Below, piece after piece: positions 9,572 through 21,556 of a DNA stretch of 64,000 nucleotides. Every line of letters starts with the position of its first letter. Position 1 is the stretch's first letter. The notes beneath the pieces are model-generated. The model worked only from the letters and a program-made list of their open reading frames with translations. It had not been told where the DNA came from and did no database searches. The DNA comes from Thiorhodovibrio winogradskyi (GTDB taxonomy: Bacteria; Pseudomonadota; Gammaproteobacteria; Chromatiales; Chromatiaceae): the NCBI RefSeq assembly GCF_036208045.1, contig NZ_CP121472.1:1003531-1067530 (forward strand). Reading direction: 5' to 3'. A program made the translations under genes and the position numbers.

Positions 9572-11161
9572 TCAGCAGAACGCCAGGCTGATACCAACCT
9601 GGCTCAGGCGTTCTGATTCTTCCTCGAGTTCCAGGCGCGATAGCGGATGCTTGGCAAGCCAGTTGTCGGGGAAGCAGAGTGACAGGGTGGCATTGTCGGC
9701 GGTGAGTATTGGGTTGGGTTTGGCGCTTGCCGAGCGGCCGCGATGGATGAGAACAGCGAGGCGCAGTAACACGCAGAGCCGGCGCGCGCAGTCTCTTTTC
9801 CCCTCGGGTAGCGAGGCAAAGGCCTCTTTGGGGACTTTTCTCCGATGCGACATGACCAGGGTGGCGAGCACCTCCTGCTCCTGGCGGGTAAAGCCGGAGA
9901 GATCCGCGTTGCGCAGCAGGTAGGCACCGTGCTTTTGATATTGGCTATGGGAAACAGCCAGGCCGATCTCGTGCAACTGCGCTGCCCAGCCGAGCATGCA
10001 GGCGTATTCGTGGCGATTGAGCTTCCAGCTTTCGCCAAGTTGGTCATAGAGTTGCAAGGCCGTGTGTCGAACGCGTTCGGCCTGCTCTTGATCAACATCG
10101 AAGCGACGGCACAGGGTAGCCACGGTTCGCTCGCGCACATCCTCGTGATGGATGCGTCCGATGAGCTCATAAATCACGCCCTCGCGCAGCGCCTGGTCGG
10201 ATACGTGCATGTGCTCAATGGCCAGGTTCTGAAAGAGCGCGCGCAGCACGCCGACACCGCCGGCAAAGACTGGGCGGCGCCTGTCACTCAGGCCTTTGAA
10301 GCTGAGTTTGTCGCGCTCGCCGCAGTCAATGAGGGCTTCACGCAGTTGGGTCAGTCCGGCGGCGCAAATGCCTTCATGACACCAGCCCTCGCCGGCGAGG
10401 ACGGTGGCAATGGCTTTGATGGTGCCGGAACTGCCAGTGGCCGTCTCCCAGCCTGATTGGCGGAAGAGTTCTCGCACCGGGCGGATTTGAATGGCCGCGA
10501 CCAACTCGGCGCGATCCATGCGCTCCAGGGTAATGCGCCCGTCGTTGAAAAAACGTTGCGACATGCTGACACAGCCCATGTGCAAACTCTCGCGCAGCAG
10601 CGGGGTAAAGCCATGACCAACGATCAGTTCGGTGCTGCCACCGCCGATATCGATCACCAGTCGCTTTTCATCGCCGATGGCCAGTCCGTGGGCGACACCC
10701 AGGTAAATCAGTCTCGCTTCCTCGCGCCCGGCGATCACTTCGATGGGTTGCCCCACGGCTGCTTCGGCACGTGCGAGAAAATCCGCGCCGTTGCGCAATT
10801 GGCGGAGCGTATTGGTGCCCACCACCCGCACATTGGCGGGCTTGAGTGCGCGCAGTCGCTGGCCGATGCGTTCCAGGCAGGCCAGCGCGCGTTCCGCCAC
10901 GTCCGGGCGCAAGTCCCTACTCTCGGTCAGCCCCTCGCCCAAGCGGACCATCTCTTTATAGCGATCAATGACCTTGAGTGTTCCGCCATCGCTGCGCGCG
11001 ATGAGCAGATGAAAGGAGTTGGAGCCCAGGTCCAGCGCGGCGAAGGTCTCGCCTGCGTCCTCGACCGCCTTGTCGCTCAGTGGATCCATGCGCGGCGGGG
11101 GTTGGTCGGTGGTGCTCGGAGTCGGGAGTGACATGTCCGCGTCGATGGTCTTTGGTTCCAT
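9572..11161 (-). CDS. ppx: Ppx/GppA family exopolyphosphatase / pppGpp phosphatase
   Basis: 529 residues. The ASKHA-type phosphatase fold is clear: phosphate-1 motif AALDLGSNSFHLLIAR near residue 42, VVGTNTLRQLRNG, the GREEAR motif, and IDIGGGSTELIVG. The C-terminal half has the HD-like helical domain of the longer Ppx/GppA type (LQLYDQLGESW, LHEIGLAVSHSQYQKHGAYL). It should release phosphate from polyphosphate ends and possibly convert pppGpp to ppGpp; the two activities cannot be separated by eye. No polyphosphate kinase gene is adjacent. The first 35 residues are Pro/Thr-rich and not conserved, so the true start may lie further in. Confidence 0.9.
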   Translation of the reverse strand: MEPKTIDADMSLPTPSTTDQPPPRMDPLSDKAVEDAGETFAALDLGSNSFHLLIARSDGGTLKVIDRYKEMVRLGEGLTESRDLRPDVAERALACLERIGQRLRALKPANVRVVGTNTLRQLRNGADFLARAEAAVGQPIEVIAGREEARLIYLGVAHGLAIGDEKRLVIDIGGGSTELIVGHGFTPLLRESLHMGCVSMSQRFFNDGRITLERMDRAELVAAIQIRPVRELFRQSGWETATGSSGTIKAIATVLAGEGWCHEGICAAGLTQLREALIDCGERDKLSFKGLSDRRRPVFAGGVGVLRALFQNLAIEHMHVSDQALREGVIYELIGRIHHEDVRERTVATLCRRFDVDQEQAERVRHTALQLYDQLGESWKLNRHEYACMLGWAAQLHEIGLAVSHSQYQKHGAYLLRNADLSGFTRQEQEVLATLVMSHRRKVPKEAFASLPEGKRDCARRLCVLLRLAVLIHRGRSASAKPNPILTADNATLSLCFPDNWLAKHPLSRLELEEESERLSQVGISLAFC

Positions 11162-11287
11162 AAAGAATCAGCTCGCGGCCTTTGGCAAGCGGGAGCGCGC
11201 CAGCTATCGTAGCGGTGAGCAGGCGTCAAGGAGACCTCAGCTTAGCAAAAGCCGGCATGGTAGCCACGGAAAATTCGGGTCAGTCCG

Positions 11288-14200
11288 TCATAGCCCAGGT
11301 TGGGGGGTGCCGGCGGCGACGGGGTCCGGTGTTACTCTTGGACGGTTCTCCGCTGCCTGCAGCGCGACCGGAATAGGCGCGCTGGCATGCAGGTGAATAT
11401 CGCGCTGCGGGAAGGCGATACCAATGCCGGCGGCGCGGAATTTGTCAGCGATGGCCTGGTGCAGTTCCGAGGTGACCGACAGCCGGCAGTCAAGTTCGCC
11501 GAGATAGTAGCGCAGCACCAGCGTGAGCGAGTTGTCACCAAAGCCCTCGAAGGTGATCAGCGGGGCCGGGTCTTCGAGCACCCGTGGATTTTCGGCGGCG
11601 GCCTCGGCCAGCAGGGCGAGCGCTTTGCGGGTGTCGCAGCCGTATTCGGCGCCCACCACCAGGGTCATGCGGTTGATTTTATCGGTCAGAGACCAGTTGA
11701 GCAGTCGTCCGGTAATGAATTCCTTGTTGGGAACCAGTAACTCCTGTTTGTCCCAGTTGCGAATGGTGGTGGCGCGGATCTGAATGCGGGTGACCATGCC
11801 GGTGGTGTCTCCGACAGTGACCACGTCGCCAACGCGGATCGGACGCTCGAACAAAATGATCAGACCACTGATGAAATTGGCGACGATCTCCTGCAAACCA
11901 AAGCCGATGCCCACGCTCAGTGCCGCCACCAGCCACTGGACCTGCGACCAGGACAGTCCCAGGGTGCTGAAGACCAGCAGTGCGCCGGCCGCGGTGATGC
12001 TGTAGCCGGTGAGGGTGATCAGGGTGTAGCGCATGCCGGGGCTGATCGTGGTGTGACGCAGCAGGATGATCTCAAGCAGGGCGGGGAGGTTCCTGCCGGC
12101 GATGAGGGCGACACTGATGATCAGTAGCAGCCGGCCAAGGTCGGCAAGCGTGACCGGGATCCGGGTCTGCAATCCGTCGACGGTGGCGGTGTAATGCCAC
12201 AGGGTGAGACGATCAAGCAGCCCGAGCGCGGGGAGGGCATCGGACCAGATTAGCCAGACGCCAACGGCGCCGGCGACGAGGATCATGCTGTTGATCAGTC
12301 GTCGGGTCTGTTCGTCGAGCGCGGCCAGGTTGACGCTGCTGTCTGGCGGTCTAGACATTTCCGCGGGGGCTGCGGTGGAGTCATCGGCGGGGTCACTGAT
12401 GTGCTGATCCAGCGCTGCCTGGAGAGCCAGACTGCGCCGGGTCAGGATCAGCCAGCGAACGATGAGTTGATGGACAACGACCAGACTGAGAATGAGCCAA
12501 AGCTCGCTGATCAGATACTCGAGTAAAATCCCTGACGTGTAAAGATATCCTGCCAGTGCCAGTAAGGCGAGCAGCACGGGCACCGCGATGAGCGCCGGAT
12601 ACCAGAGCATGCGCAGGCGGCTCAACCAGGCCTTGGGATGGGCAAGCAGCAAGGGGCGAAAGACGCCCGTGGTGGGATTGGTGAGTCGCACCGTAAACAC
12701 GGCAAGCGCCAGGATCAAAGCCACCAGCGCCAAACGCCCCAGGGTGCCACTAAAGCCGGGGTCTGGATGCAGAACGGTCGCGCCGGCAATCAGGCCTAGT
12801 GGAGTTAGCACCAGCGTGGCCAAGCGGAAGTTTGTCCGCAGCTGGGTGATGGCGTGGGAACTCCAGCGAAAATGCCGGTCCGCGACACCACCCGGGAGGC
12901 AGAGCAGATGAAAGGCGCGCAGGTAGTAGAGCCCGAAGCCAACCGCCGCCAGGGCACTGCCAATGGCGATACTAAAGGGAGTGGCGATGGTGGAAACCTC
13001 CAACCGCCAGCCGGTGAGCGCCAGGAGCAGCGACCAGGGCAGCGCCAGTATTAGAGTGAGCACCAAGGCCTTCATCGTGTATGCAAATTTGTCGCTGCCA
13101 ACGCGACGCAGGGGCTCGCCAGCGGCGCGAATGGCCCGGCGTAGCGCCGGGCCTTTTACCAACAGGATGAAAACCAGGGTGAGACCGATCCAAAGCAGGG
13201 GAGATGTTGTGATTTCGTGTTTGATGATGTCCACCACCAAACGCCAACTATTGGGTGCGCTCAGCCAGGCCAGCGCGGCCGGGAAATCAGCAAAGGATTG
13301 CTCACTGATGGGTACCACGCTGCGCACCCAGAGCAGGCGTTCGCTGAGAAAATTTCGGTAGTCCCTGACACCGCGCATCAGCGCGCGGGTGCTGGCATCC
13401 AGTTCACTCATGGCACGCAGGTAGCTTTCTTCAATCGCGATCAGCCGGTGAAGAAGATCGTCGCGACGGGCGAGTTGATCGCGCAGACGCTGCTCCAGTG
13501 CCTCTCGTTCAGCGGGCGGAAGCGCGTCGATGGCAGCAGCGATGCGTTGCTCCAGTTCCTTGTCGCGCCGTAACTGGTCGCGGTAGCGCACCAGGTTCAG
13601 GCTGGTCTCGGCGATGCGGTCGGCAATGTCGGTGATGTCCGTGCGCAACGCGGAGGCGTCCGGAAGTTGTCGGTACTGGGTGACCAGCGCTTGTCCGAGC
13701 GCGCGACTTAGGCCGGCGGCCTCCAAGCGTTGCCGGGCGCTACGGAAGGCGTCATCCACCTTGCGGCGACTGTCGTCGCGCTCGCTCTGACGTTCGTCTA
13801 GATAATTGAGGCGTTCGGTCAATTCAGTGATAGCGGCGCTCAAGCGGGTGTTCTCGCGCGCGAGTTCCCGCACCAGTGGGTGAGCGTCGGCCAGATCGCG
13901 TTCGGCGTCGGCTGTTTCGCTCCTTAGGCGTTCAGCCTCGGTTTGGCGCAGACGGTCGGCCTCGTTTTCGAGCAGGGCACGCTGGTCACGCAGATCGGCC
14001 AGGGTCTGCTCGGCCAGGGTGCGGCGGGCGAGATTGAGATCGCTGCGCGCGCTGGTGCTCAGGAGTTGCTGGTCGAGCATCAGGACTTCCGCGCGCAAGC
14101 GGTCGCGGGCTGTCTCAAGCGCCCAGCGCTGGGCCTGGACTTCGAGTGGGCTTAGCAGTGTCTGCTCGTTGCCGCTGAGTTGAGCGTTGACCTCATCGAG

Positions 14201-14795
14201 TTCGCGATTGGCCTCGGTGATGCGCTTGCGTGCGCGTGTCGGCTCGCGCGCGTTCTCATCGAGCACCTTGTCGAGTTCGGCGAGCTTGGCCTCGACGGCG
14301 GTTATTTCGGCGAGGAGTTGTGCCAGTTGTTGTTCCACTTGCGCCAGATTGGCGTCCTCGGGCAGGGGATCGGCGGGAAGCGATTGAGCGCGTTGTTCGA
14401 TGGCCTGAGCTCGCAAGGCCTCGGCATCACGCGGCGCCTGCTCAATGGCGGTGCGGAAGCTTGCCGCGCGCGAGGCGAAGAGGTTCAACTCCTCAATGTT
14501 GCTGAGCGCGACGCGGTATTGTTCCACCAGGCGTTTGACCGCCTCGGGGGTAAGGCTGCTGCTGGCTTCGACTTCCTTGATTTTGCTCTCGATCAGCGCC
14601 GGCGTCAGGCTGGATTCAAGGGGGGCGTCGGGGGGGCTAGGTTGGGCCGTGTCCGCTTGAGCCGCGGTGCAACTCGGACCAAGGAGCACGCCCAGGGCCA
14701 GCACCAAGGCGGTGACTGTCCGGGCGGACAATGACTTGATGGCGACGCCTTGGCCAGGGGATGACCACATGATGGGCAATGCGGACTTGGGGCTC

Positions 14796-14815
<20 letters not shown>
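11288..14815 (-). CDS. Large mechanosensitive channel of the MscS superfamily (MscK/KefA-like)
   Basis: Up to 1175 residues, the size of MscK/MscM-type channels. A signal peptide (SARTVTALVLALGVLLG, cut near TAAQA) is followed by a long periplasmic region of about 450 residues rich in coiled coil (Arg/Glu/Ala/Leu). About ten transmembrane helices then lead to the MscS pore and vestibule domain (WLVAALSVGIGFGLQEIVANFISGL, FERPIRVGDVVTVGD, NWDKQELLVPNKEFITG). It should open under membrane tension and release osmolytes. The start is uncertain: GTG 14815 overlaps the 3' end of zwf by 20 bp, and ATG 14770 also gives a plausible signal peptide. Overlap and strand suggest transcription together with gnd and zwf. 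Confidence 0.9.
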
Positions 14816-16379
<1,564 letters not shown>

Positions 16380-16390
16380 AGACGTTTTGA

Positions 16391-16414
16391 AGTTGGAAGT
16401 TGGAAGTTGGAAGG
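16391..16414 (-). repeat. Tandem heptamer repeat upstream of zwf
   Basis: On the coding (minus) strand the heptamer CTTCCAA occurs three times in a row, ending about 12 bases before the zwf ATG at 16379. It occupies the place where a ribosome binding site would be expected. Similar heptamer arrays precede rnfB and rnfD. Confidence 0.85.
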
Positions 16415-16473
16415 GGTGCTGCCGGATTCCCGTCGTGGCGCCAGGGTGGCGGATGGAAGCGCTGTTGCGCTGA

Positions 16474-17490
16474 TCAGGACTGGGGTTTTTCGTGGTGGCC
16501 GCCGAACTGATAACGCATCGCCGAGAGGAGCTGGTTGGCGAAGTCTCCCTCGCCGCGCGAGCTGAAGCGCTCGAACAGAGCGGCGGTGAGGACCGGAGCC
16601 GGGGCGCCGGATTCAATGGCCGCGATGCTGGTCCAGCGGCCCTCGCCCGAGTCCGATACCCGGCCGCCAAACTGGTTCAAACGCGGATCATCGGCCAGCG
16701 CATTGGCGGTCAGGTCGAGCAGCCAAGAGGCGATCACGCTGCCACGGCGCCAGACCTCGGCCACCTGGCCCAAGTCAATCTCATACTGATAGAACTCCGG
16801 ATGCGACAGGGGCGCGGTCTCGGCATCGGTGGCATGGTCGGCACGCCCGACGCCCGCATGCTTGAGGATGTTAAAACCCTCGGCATAGGCGGCCATCAGG
16901 CCGTATTCAATGCCGTTGTGCACCATTTTTACGAAATGTCCTGCGCCGCTCGGTCCGCAGTGCAGATAACCCTGCTCCGCGCGGCTCGGTGGGCCCTGAT
17001 GCCCCGCGGTGCGCTCAATCTCGCCTAAGCCAGGGGCCAAGGCGGAAAAAACCGGGTCAAGCCGCTCGACCGCTTCGGTGTCGCCGCCAATCATCAGGCA
17101 ATAGCCACGTTCCAGTCCCCAAACACCACCACTGGTGCCGCAGTCGAGAAAATGCACGCCACGCTCGGCGAGGCGTTTGGCATGGCGGATATCATCCTGA
17201 TAATAAGAGTTGCCGCCGTCGATCAGCACATCATCGGTTGTCAGATGTGGCTCGAGCTGATCGATCACCGACTCGACCACGGCCGCCGGCACCATGATCC
17301 AGATCGCGCGTGGCGCGCCGAGCTTGGCGCAAAAATCCGCCATGTTCGCGGCGCCGGTCGCGCCCTGCTCGGCCAATGCCTGGATCTGTGCTGGGTTGTT
17401 GTCGAATACCACGCAGCCGTGACCAGCGCGCATCAGCCGCTGTACCATGTTCGCGCCCATGCGGCCAAGTCCGATCATTCCGAGTTGCAT
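16474..17490 (-). CDS. gnd: 6-phosphogluconate dehydrogenase, decarboxylating, short form
   Basis: 338 residues. This is the short form of the enzyme (about 300-340 residues), not the 470-residue E. coli form. The N-terminal Rossmann motif reads GMIGLGRMGANMVQRLMRAGH, followed by DGGNSYYQDD, the family motif LDCGTSGGVWGLERGYCLMIGG, and the catalytic Lys region GHFVKMVHNGIEYG. It decarboxylates 6-phosphogluconate to ribulose 5-phosphate and produces NAD(P)H. GGGAGA precedes the ATG. The order gnd-zwf on one strand, about 95 bp apart, supports one transcription unit supplying reductant and pentoses. Confidence 0.95.
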   Translation of the reverse strand: MQLGMIGLGRMGANMVQRLMRAGHGCVVFDNNPAQIQALAEQGATGAANMADFCAKLGAPRAIWIMVPAAVVESVIDQLEPHLTTDDVLIDGGNSYYQDDIRHAKRLAERGVHFLDCGTSGGVWGLERGYCLMIGGDTEAVERLDPVFSALAPGLGEIERTAGHQGPPSRAEQGYLHCGPSGAGHFVKMVHNGIEYGLMAAYAEGFNILKHAGVGRADHATDAETAPLSHPEFYQYEIDLGQVAEVWRRGSVIASWLLDLTANALADDPRLNQFGGRVSDSGEGRWTSIAAIESGAPAPVLTAALFERFSSRGEGDFANQLLSAMRYQFGGHHEKPQS

Positions 17491-17733
17491 TGGTTGTCTC
17501 CCTGGGGTGGGTTGCGAGTGGGTTCAGTTCGGCGGAATAGGGGTTTCTTGGGTTTCAGTCAAGATCACGGCAAACACCGGCCCGCCGTTGTCGCGATTCC
17601 GCGAAGGCTTGAAAATGGTTAAAGACAGAGGTTTGAGATGAGGTGCCCAGTATATCCGTCTTTGGCGACTGTTGAGTGCAAGCTGATCACTCATCAAGGC
17701 GTTAACGATGACTTTGGTATCGCCTGGAAGTAC

Positions 17734-20004
17734 CTAATCCCCAAGGCTTTGCAGCAAGGTCTCGCCAGGCATTGGCATGCCGAAGTAGTAGCCCTGATAA
17801 CCGTCGCAGCGGCGGGCGCGCAGGAAGTGCAGTTGCTCTTCGGTCTCGACACCTTCGGCCATCACGCTGACCCGCAGATGGCGGCAGACGGAGAGGATGG
17901 CTTCCACCAGGGCGGCGTCGTTGGAGTCGGTGCTTAGATCCTGGATGAAGCTGCGATCGATTTTCAGCTCATCGACCGGCATGCGCTTGAGATAACTGAG
18001 CGAGGAGTAGCCGGTACCGAAATCGTCAATGGACAGGCGCACGCCGAGGTCTTTGAGTTCGCGCATTTTGAGCACAGTGCTTTGAATGTCCTCAATGACG
18101 ACGCCTTCGGTCAGTTCCAGGGTCAGGCGCTCGGGCGGGATGCCGGCGTCGCGCACGGCCTGGTGGACCTGGCTGACGAAATCCGCCTGGTGGAATTGCC
18201 TGGGGCTGACATTGACGGACATGCGCAACGCATGCTTGTGTGTGTCGGTGTGGGCGAGAAAATGGCACGCTTGGCGCAGCACCCAGCGGCCGATGGGTAG
18301 GATCAGGCTGGTGTCCTCGGCCACCGGGATGAAGACGGCCGGTGAGATCATGCCCTGGCCGGGATGGCGCCAGCGCAGCAGGGCCTCGGTGCCGGTCAGA
18401 CGTCCCGAGGCGTCAACCTGCGGCTGGTAGTAGAGGGTTAGGTCACGCTCTGCCTCGATCGCTTGCTTGAGTTCGCGCTCCAGATTAAAGCGCGCCTCGG
18501 CGGCCTCTTGCATGGATTTTTCAAAAAAACGCACACAATTGCGGCCACCCTCCTTGGCGCGGTAGAGCGCGGTGTCGGCTTCCCGCAGCAAGTCATGATC
18601 GCCATCCTCGGTGCCGCGCAGCAAGGTAATGCCAATGCTGATTTCCGAGTGGATTTCGCCCGCGGGCAGGTTGACGGGCAGGGCGACGCTGTGGCGAATT
18701 TTTTCCGCCACGGCGCGGGCGTAGTGGGAGGCCTCGGCCTCGTCCTCGGACAGATTACCGAGGAGGATGACGAACTCATCGCCGCCGAAGCGCGCGACCG
18801 TGTCTTCCGCGCGCAGCAGCGCACGCAGACGGGAGGCCACCTCGCGCAAGAGTTGATCGCCGATTTCGTGCCCGCGTGCGTCGTTGATCTGCTTGAAGCG
18901 GTCGAGATCGAGGAACAGTACGGCGCCGACACGACCATTGCGTCTCGCGCTGGCCTGGACACTGGCAAGGCGATCGAGAAACAGGCGCCGGTTGGGCAGT
19001 TCGGTTAGGGGGTCGAAGAAGGCGAGCTGATGGATGGCGGCCTCGCTCATTTTGTGCTCGGTGATGTCGAGGCAGCTCCCAGCAGCGCGGCGTGGGCGTC
19101 CCTTGGCATCGTGCTCGAAACCCTTGCCACGGTCAAGCAGCCAGATCCAGGCGCCGGATTGATGGCGGAAGCGGTACTCGAGCTGCACTCGGTCTCTTTG
19201 GCCGGTGAGCGCTTCGGCTGCAATGTGCTCCACGGTCTGGGCATCATCGGGGTGAATGCGCTCCCGCCATTCACTGATATTGCGTGGGATGTGCGCCGGG
19301 TCACCGCCGAGAATGCGCACGAAACGGTCGTCGTAATGGACTTGGCCGGTTTCGAGATTGACCTCGTAGAGGCCAACATCGGCGCCCTCGAGCGCCAGAT
19401 CCAGGCGTTCTTGCAGGTGCCGCTGGGCGCTGAGCGCGCTCTGGCGGCCGAGCAGACCATCGTAGACCCTGATGGCGGCCTCCGCGATCTGGCTGTCGGC
19501 GGCATTGAGCTGGCGGTGGCGGGCTCCGGCCTTGGGGCGGAGTCCCAGCAGCAGCATGCAGCGCGACGGCGGTGCTTCGACCCACAGGGCTTCGGCCAGT
19601 CCGGTGGCGCGCAGGATGGGGTGTTCCAGCGGCAGGCAGGCGTCGCGATTCGGTGACTCTTCGAGTACTGGTATGACGCTTTGCGGCGGAATGCCGAGCG
19701 CTTGCACCAGTCGATAGTGGCCAGGTGTATTCGTTACGTGAATAAGACCGGCGGCGTCAATCTTTAGCTGCTCGACCAGCAGCATCAGCAGTTGCGCTCC
19801 GAGTTGTTCGGGGTAGCTGTCTTCTTCAGGGAGTGATTGGGAGACGGCATGGACCTGTTGCACCACCAGCGCCAAGGTGCGGCTGCGCTGGGCCTCGCGC
19901 TGGGCGCGGGCGACTGCCTCCTGCAAGCGCATGATGCGGGCGCCGAGTTCATCGCACTGCTGGCGATAGTAGGCGAGGGCGTCTGGGTTGAGCGGGTCGT
20001 TCAC
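17734..20004 (-). CDS. PAS-GGDEF-EAL protein paired with a FIST sensor
   Basis: 756 residues. An N-terminal helical segment (rich in Arg/Gln/Glu, residues 10-45) is followed by a GAF-like region to about 185, then a PAS_3-type domain (ADVGLYEVNLETGQVHYDDRF to about 310). The GGDEF domain has an intact ARFGGDEF signature and the EAL domain is intact (TEALLRWRHP, LELTEG, IDDFGTGYSS, KIDRSF, MAEGVET). Both synthesis and breakdown of c-di-GMP are possible. No transmembrane helix is apparent, so it should be cytoplasmic. The FIST-domain gene ends 69 bp upstream on the same strand; FIST proteins often sit beside such enzymes and are presumed to modulate them. Confidence 0.92.
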   Translation of the reverse strand: MNDPLNPDALAYYRQQCDELGARIMRLQEAVARAQREAQRSRTLALVVQQVHAVSQSLPEEDSYPEQLGAQLLMLLVEQLKIDAAGLIHVTNTPGHYRLVQALGIPPQSVIPVLEESPNRDACLPLEHPILRATGLAEALWVEAPPSRCMLLLGLRPKAGARHRQLNAADSQIAEAAIRVYDGLLGRQSALSAQRHLQERLDLALEGADVGLYEVNLETGQVHYDDRFVRILGGDPAHIPRNISEWRERIHPDDAQTVEHIAAEALTGQRDRVQLEYRFRHQSGAWIWLLDRGKGFEHDAKGRPRRAAGSCLDITEHKMSEAAIHQLAFFDPLTELPNRRLFLDRLASVQASARRNGRVGAVLFLDLDRFKQINDARGHEIGDQLLREVASRLRALLRAEDTVARFGGDEFVILLGNLSEDEAEASHYARAVAEKIRHSVALPVNLPAGEIHSEISIGITLLRGTEDGDHDLLREADTALYRAKEGGRNCVRFFEKSMQEAAEARFNLERELKQAIEAERDLTLYYQPQVDASGRLTGTEALLRWRHPGQGMISPAVFIPVAEDTSLILPIGRWVLRQACHFLAHTDTHKHALRMSVNVSPRQFHQADFVSQVHQAVRDAGIPPERLTLELTEGVVIEDIQSTVLKMRELKDLGVRLSIDDFGTGYSSLSYLKRMPVDELKIDRSFIQDLSTDSNDAALVEAILSVCRHLRVSVMAEGVETEEQLHFLRARRCDGYQGYYFGMPMPGETLLQSLGD

Positions 20005-20073
20005 AGTTGAGGTTCCGCGGGGTGTTTTTCCTTGGGAGGGTGCGTGTCAGCTTGGCTGCTCAGATGCCCGTGG

Positions 20074-21399
20074 TCAGTTCGCTGTCGTCTGGCCGGACGA
20101 GGTCGGCGCGCCGGCGGTGCAGACCAGCAGCACGCCGGTCCAGTCGAGTGGCCGGGCGCGGCCGATGAAGGGCGCGATCTCGATGCCGGAATAAAAGCCA
20201 AGCAGCGGGCAGAGTGCGCCGATCAACTCGCGCACCGGGGCGGATTCGTCCTCATCGAGGCCAGCGAAGGCCATGGAGCGGCCGGCGCAGTCGATATAGA
20301 GCGCGAAGACTGGCTGAAGGCCAGTGAGTCGCTCGCGCAGCGCCTCTGTTTGGGTTTGGGCGGAGGCGATCATGCGCTCGGGTGCGTAGCTCATGATTTG
20401 AATGCGGGAACCAGGATGGAAGTCGGCCTCGGTTAGAATCAGGGCTTCCTCGGTCGGATCGATGGCGACCACGAGCCGATTGACGTATTGGTCGTCATTG
20501 AAGGGGGCGTAGAGGTCGCCGTGTTTCTCGCCGATGGTGATGGACGGCAGCGGCTGGCGGGCGAGGAGTTCCTCGCGGGTCAGGCGCAGACGTTCCTCGA
20601 CCACCCGCAGCGCCGGCTGGCCGTCGATCTCGAGCAGGCGGGCGCCGTCGATGCGGGTGACTTCAAGAAAATCGCTGGATGGCAGGCAGCCGTGCATGAT
20701 GGTGTTGTGTCCCCGCAGTCCGGCGGGCAGGACCACGGCCACGGCCGTGTGGCGGGTCATGCCCTCACCATCAAACAGATAACTGTCGGACATCTCGAGA
20801 TCGGTGAGGGTGCCGGCACCGAGAATCAGCGGCGGGTCGGTGCCGAGCGTCTGGTGCAGACCGTCGAGCAGGCGGCTGCACAGATGCAAGCTAGGGGGGC
20901 AGGTCTTGTTATTGACTGAATCATAGAACAGCAGCACCAGGCGCTCGGGACCGAGCGCCAGGGCGTTGAGCTGCTGGCCAAGCGCGCGACCGGCCGCGGC
21001 TTCGTCCACCTCCAGCCCGGCGACACGGATGATGGCCGCAGGCGCCAGCGCCTGGCTGAACAGCATGAGTCCGCATTCATAGCCGCTGCTGTGGGCGCCT
21101 TGCGCGGTGATGATGCCCGTGCCGCTGCCGCCGATGACGGGCAAAGGGCCGAGTTCGGCGCGCAGCCCTTCAAGGATGGCCGCGGGGTCGTGCTGTCCGC
21201 CGGCGAAGGCAAGCAGCCAGGCGGGTTTCTGGGCGGGTTCCCGGGCGGGGTCTGGATTGGGTTGCCGATAGCAATGCGGTGTGAGTCGGAGCTGGTCCAA
21301 TGCCTGTCGCGCGGCCAGGCGAGCGGCTGTGGAGGCATCGGCGTGGCGGGCCTGCCCAACGGCGACATCATGACCGGGATGATTCGAAGGCATGGGCAT
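20074..21399 (-). CDS. FIST domain-containing sensory protein
   Basis: About 441 residues from ATG 21399; the frame is open further upstream to 21507 but without family features. The N-terminal FIST_N region includes GSGTGIITAQGAHSSGYECGLM and a later ALGPERLVLLFYDSVNNK. The C-terminal FIST_C part includes FYSGIEIAPF, with GRSMAFAGLDEDESAPV before it. FIST domains are predicted small-ligand (possibly amino-acid) binding modules found with chemotaxis and c-di-GMP enzymes. Here the partner is the PAS-GGDEF-EAL protein 69 bp downstream. No signal peptide or transmembrane helix is visible, so it is likely cytoplasmic. The ligand is not deducible. Confidence 0.87.
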   Translation of the reverse strand: MPMPSNHPGHDVAVGQARHADASTAARLAARQALDQLRLTPHCYRQPNPDPAREPAQKPAWLLAFAGGQHDPAAILEGLRAELGPLPVIGGSGTGIITAQGAHSSGYECGLMLFSQALAPAAIIRVAGLEVDEAAAGRALGQQLNALALGPERLVLLFYDSVNNKTCPPSLHLCSRLLDGLHQTLGTDPPLILGAGTLTDLEMSDSYLFDGEGMTRHTAVAVVLPAGLRGHNTIMHGCLPSSDFLEVTRIDGARLLEIDGQPALRVVEERLRLTREELLARQPLPSITIGEKHGDLYAPFNDDQYVNRLVVAIDPTEEALILTEADFHPGSRIQIMSYAPERMIASAQTQTEALRERLTGLQPVFALYIDCAGRSMAFAGLDEDESAPVRELIGALCPLLGFYSGIEIAPFIGRARPLDWTGVLLVCTAGAPTSSGQTTAN

Positions 21400-21556
21400 A
21401 CATCTTCCGGGGTCTCGGGAAGGGCGAAGGTGGCGGCAGGCTGTCGCCAGTTTCACGATGCTTTCAGCCGTCAGTATACTAGATTCAAACCAGGCCTTGA
21501 TGCGCAAGCCGGGTCAAAGGTCTTTTGCACTTAAAGATGTCATCGAGAGGAGTGCC

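Noticed and set aside
16380-16670. N-terminal extension of zwf
   Set aside because: About 97 Arg/Ser/Pro-rich codons covering the gnd-zwf spacer and the end of gnd; not found in the enzyme family.
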